Shown here: positions 1 to 7,417 of the stretch, in pieces
How positions within the stretch are numbered: the stretch's first letter is position 1
Layout: every line of letters starts with the position of its first letter
NCBI GenBank assembly: GCA_050952465.1
Contig: JBMNKZ010000005.1
Span: 1 to 64,000 of the forward strand
Direction: 5' to 3'
Length of the DNA: 64,000 nucleotides
Origin: DUPU01 sp050952465
Lineage (GTDB): Bacteria > Bacillota > Dehalobacteriia > Dehalobacteriales > Dehalobacteriaceae
Made by a program: the position numbers and the translations under genes
Notes under the pieces: model-generated
What the model was told of the DNA's origin: nothing
What the model saw: only the letters and a program-made list of their open reading frames with translations
Databases searched by the model: none

Positions 1-447
1 CATCTACATCAAAGTCATCATCTTGGACACCATCAATATCGCCCAACAATTTATTTAGTTCCGCATCGTCAAAGCCAAGGAGGGAGATATCAAAGTCTAC
101 ACCTTGAAGATCAGAAATCTCTACTGAAAGCATCTCAGCGTCCCAGCCTGCGTTTAAGGCAAGGCGATTGTCAGCAATAATGTAAGCGCGTTTTTGTGCT
201 TCGGCTAAGATGCTCTGCAAATACACAAGGGACTTCCTTGACGCCTCTTCCTTGGCGGCCAGGGATTCCTGCCATGACCTGCTATGATATTTAAATCCTT
301 ATCCACGATGACCGGGTTGACAAATCCAAATTCCCTGAGAGATGCTCTAAGTTGGAGAATCTGTTCCTTGCTGTGAGTACGGGCATTTCTGGCATAAGGT
401 ACCAGCTTATCTATATTTACTTTTTCAAAACGTTCTGTTGAATTCAC
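1..447 (-). pseudogene. ParB-domain DNA methylase, frameshifted, cut by window edge
   Basis: The amino end (GTG at 447) reads as a ParB/Srx-type nuclease domain with the hallmark IIAGHGR. Downstream, in other frames, the sequence continues as the same family (ILAEAQKRAYIIADNRLALN, then FDISLLGFDDAEL). Several one-base gains and losses between about 205 and 290 are needed to join the pieces. It follows the small terminase gene, as the intact prophage B homologue at 15656-16954 does. The family usually fuses ParB to an N4/N6 adenine or cytosine methylase; the methylase part lies outside the window. Because the indels are dense and sit in short homopolymers, sequence error is as likely as decay. 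Confidence 0.75.
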
Positions 448-453
448 TTATTA

Positions 454-1032
454 TCACCGTCCCTTCCTATCTGATAAAAGGGCCTCCATAATATCGTTCT
501 GTGGATTACCCACAAAAGCTGTGGTGCAGTTTTGTTTTACTATGTCAAAAATCTCATACCATAAAAGATTCGCCTGTTTTTGAAAATGACTGGCTCATTT
601 GCACAAAGGGGCTGGTAATTGCACCGCCGGTTGTTGGGTGCTTTCCCAAAAGCCCGTAAGTGCTGATGGCTTCTTCGCATTGAATGTATCTTGTAAAGGC
701 TTGAGCATAAGCTTCAATTAGCCTTGGGTTAACAAATTTCTCACAACCTCGGTCTCTTAACCATTTCCAGGTTTCGATAAACAGTGCATCCGCTCCTAAA
801 GGCTTTCCGTCCTTTGCCTTGTGCTAAGGTAGTCGCTTGGCGCAGGCATATCTTCTCCGTAAAGGTCAGAGTCCACATCTAAGTCCTCGACATCCAGTAT
901 CGACTCAGGGAGTATGTCCGGCACTTCCAGTATTTTTGCTGCTTTTCCTTTAATTATTTTATCTGCAAGGGGCTGTGGTTTATCGCCTGCACGAACACGC
1001 CTGCCGCCCCTGTTTGTTCCGTCTTTTGCCAC
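454..1032 (-). pseudogene. Phage terminase small subunit (P27-like), frameshifted
   Basis: The GTG start at 1032 follows a GGAGGTGAT ribosome site and gives MAKDGTNRGGRRVRAGDKPQ, matching prophage B TerS at 14948. The frame breaks near 800 (one base missing in an A run) and again near 580 (one base too many in AAAAA). With both corrected, the protein reads to the TGA at 454-456 and ends in NDIMEALLSDRKGR, like the B copy. The net shift is zero. TerS binds phage DNA and loads the large subunit for packaging. Either the gene is dead or the sequence has two errors. Confidence 0.85.
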
Positions 1033-1128
1033 GCGCCATCACCTCCTTTCAGAGCAGGGCGTTAATCCCCCCTTTGAACCGCAATTTTTTAACGCGTTGC
1101 CCCCCGCCGCTGTCCGCTTTCAATAGTT

Positions 1129-1494
1129 TTAGAGATCTGACCGCCCCCACCTGTCGCCGCTCTCTGCAGTAATGCGTGAGTGGCACGACTTGCACAGCGA
1201 CATGAGATTACTCACATCATTTGTTCCTCCGTGACTGAGCGGGATAATATGGTGTACCTCTTCAGCGGGAGTTAAGCGATCAGCTTTTTTACACTCCTCA
1301 CATAGCGGGTGAGCCTTGATGTAACGGTCGCGTATGCGTTTCCATGCACGACCATATCTTTTGTTGGTTTCAGGCTCGCGCTGGAAATGATTATAGTGGC
1401 GCGTTGCCTGCCATTGATGTTCCACACAATACAAATCATCCGTCAGTTTTGGACAACAGGGGTATCGACACGGCCGCTTTGGTTTCTTTGGCAT
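1129..1494 (-). CDS. HNH endonuclease (packaging-associated)
   Basis: This 121-residue protein has an amino-terminal zinc-binding Cys cluster (CRYPCCPKLTDDLYCVEH) and a complete HNH core: CEEC, HHIIPLSHGG, N, and CKSCH near the end. In HK97-type phages the HNH protein lies beside the terminase and is needed with it for DNA cleavage at packaging. Here it immediately precedes TerS. The start has an AAGGAGGTGAC ribosome site. Unlike its prophage B counterpart it keeps the final CxxCH, so it should be active. Confidence 0.9.
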   Translation of the reverse strand: MPKKPKRPCRYPCCPKLTDDLYCVEHQWQATRHYNHFQREPETNKRYGRAWKRIRDRYIKAHPLCEECKKADRLTPAEEVHHIIPLSHGGTNDVSNLMSLCKSCHSRITAESGDRWGRSDL

Positions 1495-1513
1495 AGGGTC
1501 ACCTCCTTGGGCA

Positions 1514-1547
1514 TAACAAAAGCCCCGGGGAATTTTCCCTCGAGGCT
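1514..1547 (-). terminator. Hairpin terminator upstream of HNH gene
   Basis: On the minus strand, AGCCTCGAGGGAA and TTCCCCGGGGCT form a stem followed by TTTTGTT. It sits between the late promoter near 1570 and the HNH start at 1494, so it would act as an attenuator for the late operon and also close the ArpU transcript. Confidence 0.65.
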
Positions 1548-1568
1548 CTGCTTTATTCTGGTTTCCTA

Positions 1569-1609
1569 AGTATATACTATCACAAAGGAGTACATGACAA
1601 ACAGTGACA
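1569..1609 (-). promoter_or_regulatory. Putative late promoter with two TGTCA direct repeats
   Basis: Reading the minus strand, TGTCA occurs twice ten bases apart (1605-1609, 1595-1599), and a -10-like TATACT lies at 1569-1574. There is no good -35 box. Direct repeats one helical turn apart, upstream of a -10, suggest an activator-dependent promoter, plausibly controlled by the ArpU-type protein encoded just before it. The same layout with different repeats occurs twice in prophage B. Confidence 0.5.
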
Positions 1610-1610
1610 T

Positions 1611-2027
1611 TTACTGCTGAGTTTGCGGAACTGTAATGTTTTCTATTGCTTCATCGTGAAGTCGGTATACATGGCGCACATTATAGCCCATATCAACAGC
1701 TATCTGCTCCCAAGTCTTGAAGCAGAGGTAGCGCAGCTCCAGAAGCGTCTGATGCTCTGTGTTATCCACGGTTTTGATGAGCCTGACTATCTCGCGCTTC
1801 AGGTCAACGAGCCGATTGATGTCACGGTTGATTTCCGCTTGCAGGTCGATAATCTTTGCCACGGCATCGGCCATCGTTGATGTACTACGATTTGGATTGC
1901 GAGGCATGCCCGTTAGGGTGTAGGTGCATTTAGTAGCCAGTTCATTTAGCGAAGCAATATGCTCCAGCTTGGAATTTATACGCTGGTCGAGCCTGTATGC
2001 CTGCCCGAGATATGCTTTAACAGTCAT
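1611..2027 (-). CDS. ArpU/DUF1492-type phage late transcription regulator
   Basis: The 138-residue protein has an amino-terminal coiled-coil half (residues 1-85, including LQAEINRDINRLVDLKREI) and a carboxy-terminal sigma region 4-like helix-turn-helix (LELRYLCFKTWEQIAVDMGY, then HVYRLHDEA). This matches DUF1492/ArpU proteins, which regulate late genes of Gram-positive phages. It overlaps the upstream gene by four bases (ATGA). It is the last gene before the putative late promoter and HNH/terS, consistent with its role. Confidence 0.8.
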   Translation of the reverse strand: MTVKAYLGQAYRLDQRINSKLEHIASLNELATKCTYTLTGMPRNPNRSTSTMADAVAKIIDLQAEINRDINRLVDLKREIVRLIKTVDNTEHQTLLELRYLCFKTWEQIAVDMGYNVRHVYRLHDEAIENITVPQTQQ

Positions 2028-2245
2028 GCCATCACCTCCGCTTTCAGCTTGGCGATGAGCATTTCCGGGTCGATGCTCGTCAGCACCCCAAACCAGCCGG
2101 AACGGAAGAACTGTTCAATACGCCTGCGCTCATACTGCGCTGAACGGTTGTTGGGATTCATAGAAAGAGTACGCAACGCCTTGCGGTAATCTTTGACCGC
2201 CTGAAGAATGATGGCGTTAGCCAGATTATTATAATTGTCAATCAT
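2024..2245 (-). CDS. Small phage protein of unknown function
   Basis: This encodes 73 residues starting MIDNYNNLANAIILQAVKDY. The ATG at 2245 is chosen because AGGAG lies ten bases upstream; a longer in-frame extension has no ribosome site. It is helical and charged with no recognised motif, and is translationally coupled to the ArpU-type gene by an ATGA overlap. It is typical of the short conserved genes at the end of the early operon in Firmicute phages. Confidence 0.7.
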   Translation of the reverse strand: MIDNYNNLANAIILQAVKDYRKALRTLSMNPNNRSAQYERRRIEQFFRSGWFGVLTSIDPEMLIAKLKAEVMA

Positions 2246-2336
2246 ATGTGACACGCTCCTAAACTTTATTTTTTGAAGAAGCAGTGTCGCATTGTTAGCA
2301 TTGTATATGTAAAGCACGGATGCGTTGTTTTCATAA

Positions 2337-2621
2337 TCATTGCAGGGAGCCGTTTATAATAGCTCGCACCTCGTCAACCGAACGGACTACCGAAGCGGTG
2401 CCGCCACAGGCGAGGATTTTACGAATAGTTGCCTCTTGCAGTTTTGTTGTTTTACCGACCGGTGTTTTTACTTCAAATGCGTAAAATTTGCCATCAATAC
2501 AGGCAATGATATCTGGAATGCCCGCTGTGCCGTATATTCCGCCATGCTCTTTCCAAGCGAAGCACTTCGGCACAGTTTTTAAATAGCGAAGGATTTTAGA
2601 TACGATTTCTTTTTCAGACAC
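2337..2621 (-). CDS. VRR-NUC domain nuclease
   Basis: This is a 94-residue single-domain VRR-NUC protein (PD-(D/E)XK superfamily): GTAGIPDIIACIDGKFYAFEVKTPVG shows the D and ExK catalytic residues around residues 38-55. GTG at 2621 is preferred because AAGGAGG lies about six bases upstream; a frame opening at 2891 runs through an apparently non-coding repeat region. In phages such nucleases accompany primase/helicase genes and probably process branched replication intermediates. The primase gene lies just upstream in the same direction. Confidence 0.85.
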   Translation of the reverse strand: MSEKEIVSKILRYLKTVPKCFAWKEHGGIYGTAGIPDIIACIDGKFYAFEVKTPVGKTTKLQEATIRKILACGGTASVVRSVDEVRAIINGSLQ

Positions 2622-2887
2622 ACGATCCTCCTTGTAACTTATTTGCTGTTTGTAACCTCGTAACCTCGGAATATAGAGGTGTGCATATATTTTCGCGCAC
2701 ACACGCGCTCGCGTATAGAGAATGGTTGCTCTCGCGTGTATACCCTTAATTTTAGAAGTTACAAAGTTACAAAAGATAAGAAAAATCAAATTGTGCTTGT
2801 ATATAGCGGTTTTTGGGCGTAACTTTTCTTGTAACTTTTCCTCTTCGGGAAGTTGCGTTTTGGCCTGTGAGGTTACATTTACACTGT
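2622..2887 (-). repeat. GTAAC-repeat region, candidate phage replication origin
   Basis: This 266-base gap between primase and VRR-NUC contains eight GTAAC pentamers in both orientations (near 2635, 2656, 2664, 2758, 2766, 2819, 2830, 2872), several extended as TTGTAACTT. Between them lies an alternating purine-pyrimidine block (around 2692-2745) with ACACGCG/CGCGTGT inverted repeats. No convincing coding content is seen. Iteron-like repeats next to a primase suggest an origin; this is inference. Confidence 0.5.
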
Positions 2888-5404
2888 TCATAGCGGTTCT
2901 ATCTCTGTGATCTCAAAGCCGGACACATCACATCGAGCCTTCAACAGCTCATAATTGAGTGTCCAAACACGCCGATTTTCTGATCCGATGCGTTTTTGCA
3001 CATTGCTTTCAAGAAAATAATCCGAGTGAGCCAGCTGCTTTTTGAATTGTGCGTAGGTCAGTGTTTCGCCGACAACGGCGTAATCCTTGCGGTATTTGGT
3101 ATATTTGTCGTATACGGGGTTGAGCCGAAGCGCCAACACGGTGTTACCATCGCAGAGGGTGTATTCACTTTTTGGATCCAGCCCCATGCGCGACATTATT
3201 TCAAGCGTCTGCTCGACCACGCTTTTATTGCTCAATCCGCCATCAAGCAAATATTCCTTTGCCGCAAATTCGATGTACTTTGTGCAGCGTTCAAGGTTAT
3301 GTGGGAGTGCCTCATGCCAAGTAAGACCGAGCGACTTGCATAGCTTTTCGAGTAGCCGCAAACCGGTTACCATACAGGCAAGGTTATTAACGATTCGCGA
3401 CGGAAGCTCCTTGCTGAAGCATCCAAGCGCTTCCTCATACCATGAATAACATTCGTTTACTGTTGTTTTCAGTGCGATATTCAATAAACTATGCCCGAAG
3501 CTACCGAGCATATCGGCACATCGGCATAACTCTTGAAAAGTCGTACGATATCCTACGGGTTTCAGGTCTTTCTTGGAAAATAAAAGCTCGATGCTGCGTT
3601 CCCTGATTGCAGCTTCATCTGCCGATTCCTCACCGGCGACCACAAGCGGGGCGAGAAGCTCATAACTTACAATGCTTTGGTCGGCGCGTCCACGAATACC
3701 TTCTTGACCATCATAGCTGTTACGAAAATGGTTCAGTAGCGCATCAAGTCGATATTTGTCAATCTTTGACGGCTTGAATTCATCCAGTGCCATCGGAATG
3801 ACATTAGATGATGCCGCGTCTTTCATCAGAGTGAATGCCGTCGTCTGGCCTGCTGCGATGATTTTTGCTCTTGAAAAGACGGGCATAATAACCCGCTCCA
3901 GCGTATTGCTTTTACCGCTACCTGCTTCACCGATGAGCATAAGATGAGGAAACTTCACATTCTTCTTTCGCAGATGCTCTTTTATGAAGCAACCACATAT
4001 CCATGCTAATATTGAAGTCGTTTTTGCAGGTTCGTTGTAGGACATCAGCTTTTCACCTAATTTCTGAAGCTGGGCCGCCGTTAAGGGCTTTGCTGACAGA
4101 ATACTACTGTCAATGCTGCGGTACTTTTCGAGTTGAATGATGTTATCGACATCTGTACCGTTCGCGTCAACCGCACCGTCCATAGAAACAAATACCATCT
4201 CTTTATCATGCTCGTAGATACCCATGGCCTTAACGCCTTTTTTTACAGGCCAGTCTAATTCGGAGATATATGCTTTTAGCAGTTCCAAATCCCCATCAGA
4301 GCCGGTGTAGCTTAGAGCAATGGTGCGCTTGTTGAGTGCATTTTTGAATTTCTGCTGGTTGGCAAAATCCGTTGTCATGAAGGTCAACCGGTATGTCTCA
4401 CCGCGCACGGTTACGAGGTTAGCAGTAAGTTGTGTTTCCTCATCGGCAACAATCATTTCAACCGGTATAAACACGAAGTTTGTAAGCAGATAGATGTTGT
4501 CGTTTCTCTTGCGGTAATATTGTCCCTTATACTCAAATACAGCTGCGTCACCACCGGGAGCGTATACATCTTCGGTGATGTCACAGGCCTTTGACAGCGT
4601 TTCTTCACCATAGGTTGCTCCGCTGGCATGATGCCGCTTATCCCATTTTTCACGGAACAAGCCGCTTTGCCGAAAGAGCCTATCCATCTGCTCTTTGTTC
4701 TTGCCAGACCAGAACGCCAGTTTGCAGCAAAGTGCCATGTCTGCTTCGGACTGGCTGGCGTAGTTTTCTTGCCACTCACCTTCCCAGAGCTTCATAAATG
4801 CCTCGCCGTTTTCAGCATTCTTTGCAAGCTCTAAAAGGTCATCGTCTGTAAGCTGTACGGATGTATTCTTTTGCGACTTTTTCTTTTTTCTTTTGGTAGG
4901 ACGGATATATGTTTCGTGAATCCATTTAAGCGTTCCGTTATCCTCGGCGACGGTATTAATAGCACAGTCAAGCTTATTTCCGGTCATTGTGAAATACCGT
5001 GTGTGCTCGTACATTTCCACACCGGTCTTGGTATTCTTGTTGCCGGTACCGGGTATTTTGCCTTTATAAAAAAGATGAACGCCGGTGCCGGAGGGCGAAA
5101 ACTCCATGTATGTTGGTTGCCTTGCGATGATAGCCTTGGCCGTATCGTTAAATGTCTTTGTTTCGGGGTCATAACAATGATCAATGTCTACACCCACAAA
5201 ATCATCGTCCTTAGAGAACATAAAGCCCACACCCGTAAAACCATAACGCTCCACTGCATCGGCGGCAGTTGCATAATCCGTCCATGTCGCCGGGTTATTG
5301 GATGCAGCACCCTTGCCTGATACCGGGTTAAACGGCATCTTTTTATCCTTGCCGCCATCCTTATCGGGGATGAGCCGCCAGTTGACCCATTGCTTTCGTT
5401 CCAT
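2888..5404 (-). CDS. PrimPol-like primase / D5-type helicase, 5' end split by IS
   Basis: This 838-residue protein has an amino-terminal archaeo-eukaryotic primase-like domain (GVDIDHCYDPE for the metal-binding acidic pair near residue 70; SPSGTGVHLFYKG near residue 105). A carboxy-terminal superfamily 3-type ATPase has Walker A GEAGSGKSN near residue 494. It would prime and unwind phage DNA. The gene originally began at ATG 6983, overlapping the upstream TGA: removing the IS and one TTTT copy gives MTYPKELMERKQW in one frame. The present ATG at 5404 lies 10 bases from the IS, so the protein lacks seven residues and its native ribosome site. Confidence 0.85.
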   Translation of the reverse strand: MERKQWVNWRLIPDKDGGKDKKMPFNPVSGKGAASNNPATWTDYATAADAVERYGFTGVGFMFSKDDDFVGVDIDHCYDPETKTFNDTAKAIIARQPTYMEFSPSGTGVHLFYKGKIPGTGNKNTKTGVEMYEHTRYFTMTGNKLDCAINTVAEDNGTLKWIHETYIRPTKRKKKKSQKNTSVQLTDDDLLELAKNAENGEAFMKLWEGEWQENYASQSEADMALCCKLAFWSGKNKEQMDRLFRQSGLFREKWDKRHHASGATYGEETLSKACDITEDVYAPGGDAAVFEYKGQYYRKRNDNIYLLTNFVFIPVEMIVADEETQLTANLVTVRGETYRLTFMTTDFANQQKFKNALNKRTIALSYTGSDGDLELLKAYISELDWPVKKGVKAMGIYEHDKEMVFVSMDGAVDANGTDVDNIIQLEKYRSIDSSILSAKPLTAAQLQKLGEKLMSYNEPAKTTSILAWICGCFIKEHLRKKNVKFPHLMLIGEAGSGKSNTLERVIMPVFSRAKIIAAGQTTAFTLMKDAASSNVIPMALDEFKPSKIDKYRLDALLNHFRNSYDGQEGIRGRADQSIVSYELLAPLVVAGEESADEAAIRERSIELLFSKKDLKPVGYRTTFQELCRCADMLGSFGHSLLNIALKTTVNECYSWYEEALGCFSKELPSRIVNNLACMVTGLRLLEKLCKSLGLTWHEALPHNLERCTKYIEFAAKEYLLDGGLSNKSVVEQTLEIMSRMGLDPKSEYTLCDGNTVLALRLNPVYDKYTKYRKDYAVVGETLTYAQFKKQLAHSDYFLESNVQKRIGSENRRVWTLNYELLKARCDVSGFEITEIEPL

Positions 5405-5482
5405 CAGCTCTTTTCGGCTTGAACCCCCATTATTGGAGAAAACCCTTTTAAAAACTTATTCTTACTTAAGAAAGCTCTAATT

Positions 5483-5629
5483 TACTAAGCAGCCGCCCTT
5501 GACATGGGGCCCCTGGTGCCCGTGTTCTTTAGGGCCGAGGCCAGCTGCATCAATGATTTAGCGGCCCTAGCCAAAGATAGGCTAACACGGGCACCTCCCC
5601 CATGTAAAGGGTCTTCGATAAACGGCTGC
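5483..5629 (-). repeat. Long imperfect hairpin in IS 3' region (copy 1)
   Basis: This is the mirror of 12680-12826. Arms pair through GCAGCCG/CGGCTGC, ACATGGGG/CCCCATGT, GGTGCCCGTGTT/AACACGGGCACC and AGGGCC/GGCCCT. It lies between the orfB stop and the terminal repeat. Confidence 0.8.
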
Positions 5630-5631
5630 CC

Positions 5632-6639
5632 TTAGGCGATCATTTTTCCCCTAGCTATTTGGCTGTTTTTAACAGCTTCATAATACTTAGCTGGGGCCAT
5701 ATATCCTATACTGCCATGTCTGCGGCGATTATTATAATAAGCCATATATTCACTTATAACCTTGTAAGCATCTGTAAAACTGGTAAACTCATTTCTGCTA
5801 TAACATTCATCTTCTAAGATTGAATGAAAAGACTCTATATAGGCGTTCATATTAGGTGTTTTAACCGGTATTCTTTCATGAGTTAATTTCCATTTCGAAC
5901 ATGTTTTTTCAAATACCTTAGCTATAAATTGGGGGCCGTTGTCTGTCCTTATTACCGGTAGATCCATACCAGGTTTTAAACCGCGTTTTTTAAGAGAATT
6001 TATAAGCACAGCACAGGCATCTCTGGCTGTAGCACTTAAGCCAAGATGATAGTCGATTACTGATCGGTCATATACATCTATCAAGGATAATTGGAAAAAG
6101 AACCTGGCCATACCCTCAATATAGCCGTACTTAATGTCCATTTGCCATTGCTGGTTTGGAGCTGTAATTTTTTCTCTTTTCGCCAGCTTTCTAGGACGAT
6201 ATGGATATATCTTCCTTTGGGGTCTTAATATATTTAGTTCTTTACAAAGCCTATATGTTTTCTTGTGGTTTATGATAAGCTGATAATCCTCCTTAAGAGT
6301 TACATTAATTTTTTTATAGCCATAGGGAAAACCATCTCCGGTAACTATTTCTTTTATATTTTCCTTTATTATTGCATCAGGAACCGCCTTACCTTTTACG
6401 TTGACTGAGTATCCTGGTATTTTTCGCCCAGGTGTCCTTTTTCTTAATCCCTGATTATCGGTATAAGGCTTGATTCCTTTAACTCTTTGATAATAGGTGG
6501 ATGGAGATAGGCCGACAGAGTCAAGGACTAAAGAAGCGTTATAGCCCTTATCTATCCACCTTTTAGCTATAATAAATCTGTCGGCTACCGAGGGTTTTGG
6601 ATATCCCTTAACTCTCTTAAAATAGCTAATTCCAGCTCT
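5632..6639 (-). CDS. IS3 transposase OrfB (DDE integrase), copy 1
   Basis: The -1 frame relative to orfA is open from 6639 to 5632. It contains an HTH_21-like region (SVGLSPSTYYQRV) followed by the rve core: QWQMDIKYG (first D), RTDNGPQF (second D) and YIESFHSILEDE (E), then the typical YYNNRRRHGSIGYMAP ending. No ATG exists near the beginning, so synthesis as an OrfAB fusion by -1 ribosomal frameshifting is expected for this family. An internal ATG at 6141 would give only the catalytic 169 residues. Confidence 0.85.
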   Translation of the reverse strand, partial: RAGISYFKRVKGYPKPSVADRFIIAKRWIDKGYNASLVLDSVGLSPSTYYQRVKGIKPYTDNQGLRKRTPGRKIPGYSVNVKGKAVPDAIIKENIKEIVTGDGFPYGYKKINVTLKEDYQLIINHKKTYRLCKELNILRPQRKIYPYRPRKLAKREKITAPNQQWQMDIKYGYIEGMARFFFQLSLIDVYDRSVIDYHLGLSATARDACAVLINSLKKRGLKPGMDLPVIRTDNGPQFIAKVFEKTCSKWKLTHERIPVKTPNMNAYIESFHSILEDECYSRNEFTSFTDAYKVISEYMAYYNNRRRHGSIGYMAPAKYYEAVKNSQIARGKMIA

Positions 6640-6896
6640 TTATCAGCAAGTAGACGTTTAAGTCTGTCATTTTCTGTACTAACTTCTTTAAGTCTTTTTT
6701 CCATGGCTTTCTCGCGTTGCTTTTTAGCCTTGGGTAAGGCTTTTACAGAACCATTTTTTCGATTTTTCATTAACCAAGTATGAATAGTGTTAGGTGACAT
6801 CTCATGCCGCCGGGCTACTAAGGCCACATTACCTGTTTCCTGGCACTCTTTAATTATTAATTCCTTAAATTCATCACTGTATTGCTTGTTTTTCAT
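6585..6896 (-). CDS. IS3 transposase OrfA (HTH), copy 1
   Basis: This 103-residue protein has an amino-terminal helix-turn-helix (YSDEFKELIIKECQETGN to EMSPNTIHTWLMKN, residues 6-45) and a carboxy-terminal leucine zipper-like coiled coil (RLKEVSTENDRLKRLLADKE). This is the classic OrfA design, which binds IS ends and dimerises. It overlaps orfB in the -1 frame. Confidence 0.9.
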   Translation of the reverse strand: MKNKQYSDEFKELIIKECQETGNVALVARRHEMSPNTIHTWLMKNRKNGSVKALPKAKKQREKAMEKRLKEVSTENDRLKRLLADKELELAILRELRDIQNPR

Positions 6897-6979
6897 TAAA
6901 ATCTACCCCCTAATAAAATGTTAACATACTACACGTATTTTCTCCAAATCTATTAGGGGGCTATAGAGTTTTGGATAGG

Positions 6980-7417
6980 TCATATTGTTTTCACCTCACA
7001 ATCTTCCGTAAAATACCGAATCAGCATGTTGTGTTTCTGCGCCTTGCGTATTTCATAGCTCATGCCCTCGGATACGGTATCACCAAAAACCCACAACTCC
7101 TGGCATTTTCCGAGCAGTACACGCCCGAAGAAAAGACCGAGCTTACGGCTGTCCGGATCGTGCTCATCCATAAACTGTGGGTAGAGCAGGTGAGGTGCGA
7201 CAGGGATTGCATATTGCTCCACAGCGAAGCGACAATAGTTTTTTGTACGCTCGGTATTTGCTTTTATATCCCCGGCGAATGGTGAACAAATGAATACAAG
7301 AGGGCGGAATCCTGTACCATAGTGACGTTTTAACTCATCGCGCAGTACCATGCGCATGGCTTTATATGTCGTTGGGTCGTAATAACCTTCAGAATTGTAT
7401 TTATCTATCCACATCAC
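6980..7417 (-). CDS. DUF4406/DUF7768-like, nucleoside deoxyribosyltransferase-fold protein
   Basis: The 145-residue protein carries PLVFICSPFAGDIKANTERT (residues about 38-57), HLLYPQFMDE, and a carboxy-terminal GKCQELWVFGDTVSEGMSYEI. These are hallmarks of phage DUF4406/DUF7768 proteins related to nucleoside 2-deoxyribosyltransferases. A role in nucleotide handling is inferred from the fold, not proven. It overlaps the DNA polymerase stop and originally overlapped the primase ATG at 6983, so polymerase, this gene and primase form one coupled operon. Confidence 0.7.
   Translation of the reverse strand: MMWIDKYNSEGYYDPTTYKAMRMVLRDELKRHYGTGFRPLVFICSPFAGDIKANTERTKNYCRFAVEQYAIPVAPHLLYPQFMDEHDPDSRKLGLFFGRVLLGKCQELWVFGDTVSEGMSYEIRKAQKHNMLIRYFTEDCEVKTI

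Larger units (their letters stand above)
5415..6968 (-). mobile_element. IS3-family insertion sequence, copy 1 (1554 bp)
   Basis: The element begins CTCTATAGCCCCC at 6968 (reading minus) and ends GGGGTTCAAGCCG at 5415. Imperfect ends share CCCCC and TTGGAGAAAA. It is flanked by a 4-bp TTTT target duplication (5411-5414 and 6969-6972). Precise removal restores the primase reading frame. It carries orfA, orfB in the -1 frame and a long hairpin. It is identical in length, and apparently in protein sequence, to copy 2 at 11341-12894 in inverse orientation. Confidence 0.9.

Noticed and set aside
2622..2891. Extended amino terminus of the VRR-NUC protein
   Set aside because: The frame is open to 2891, but the GTG at 2621 has AAGGAGG and the upstream part is repeat-rich with low-complexity translation.
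5483..5629. attC/integron-like or retron RNA
   Set aside because: The hairpin is inside both IS copies with no reverse transcriptase or integrase nearby and no array.
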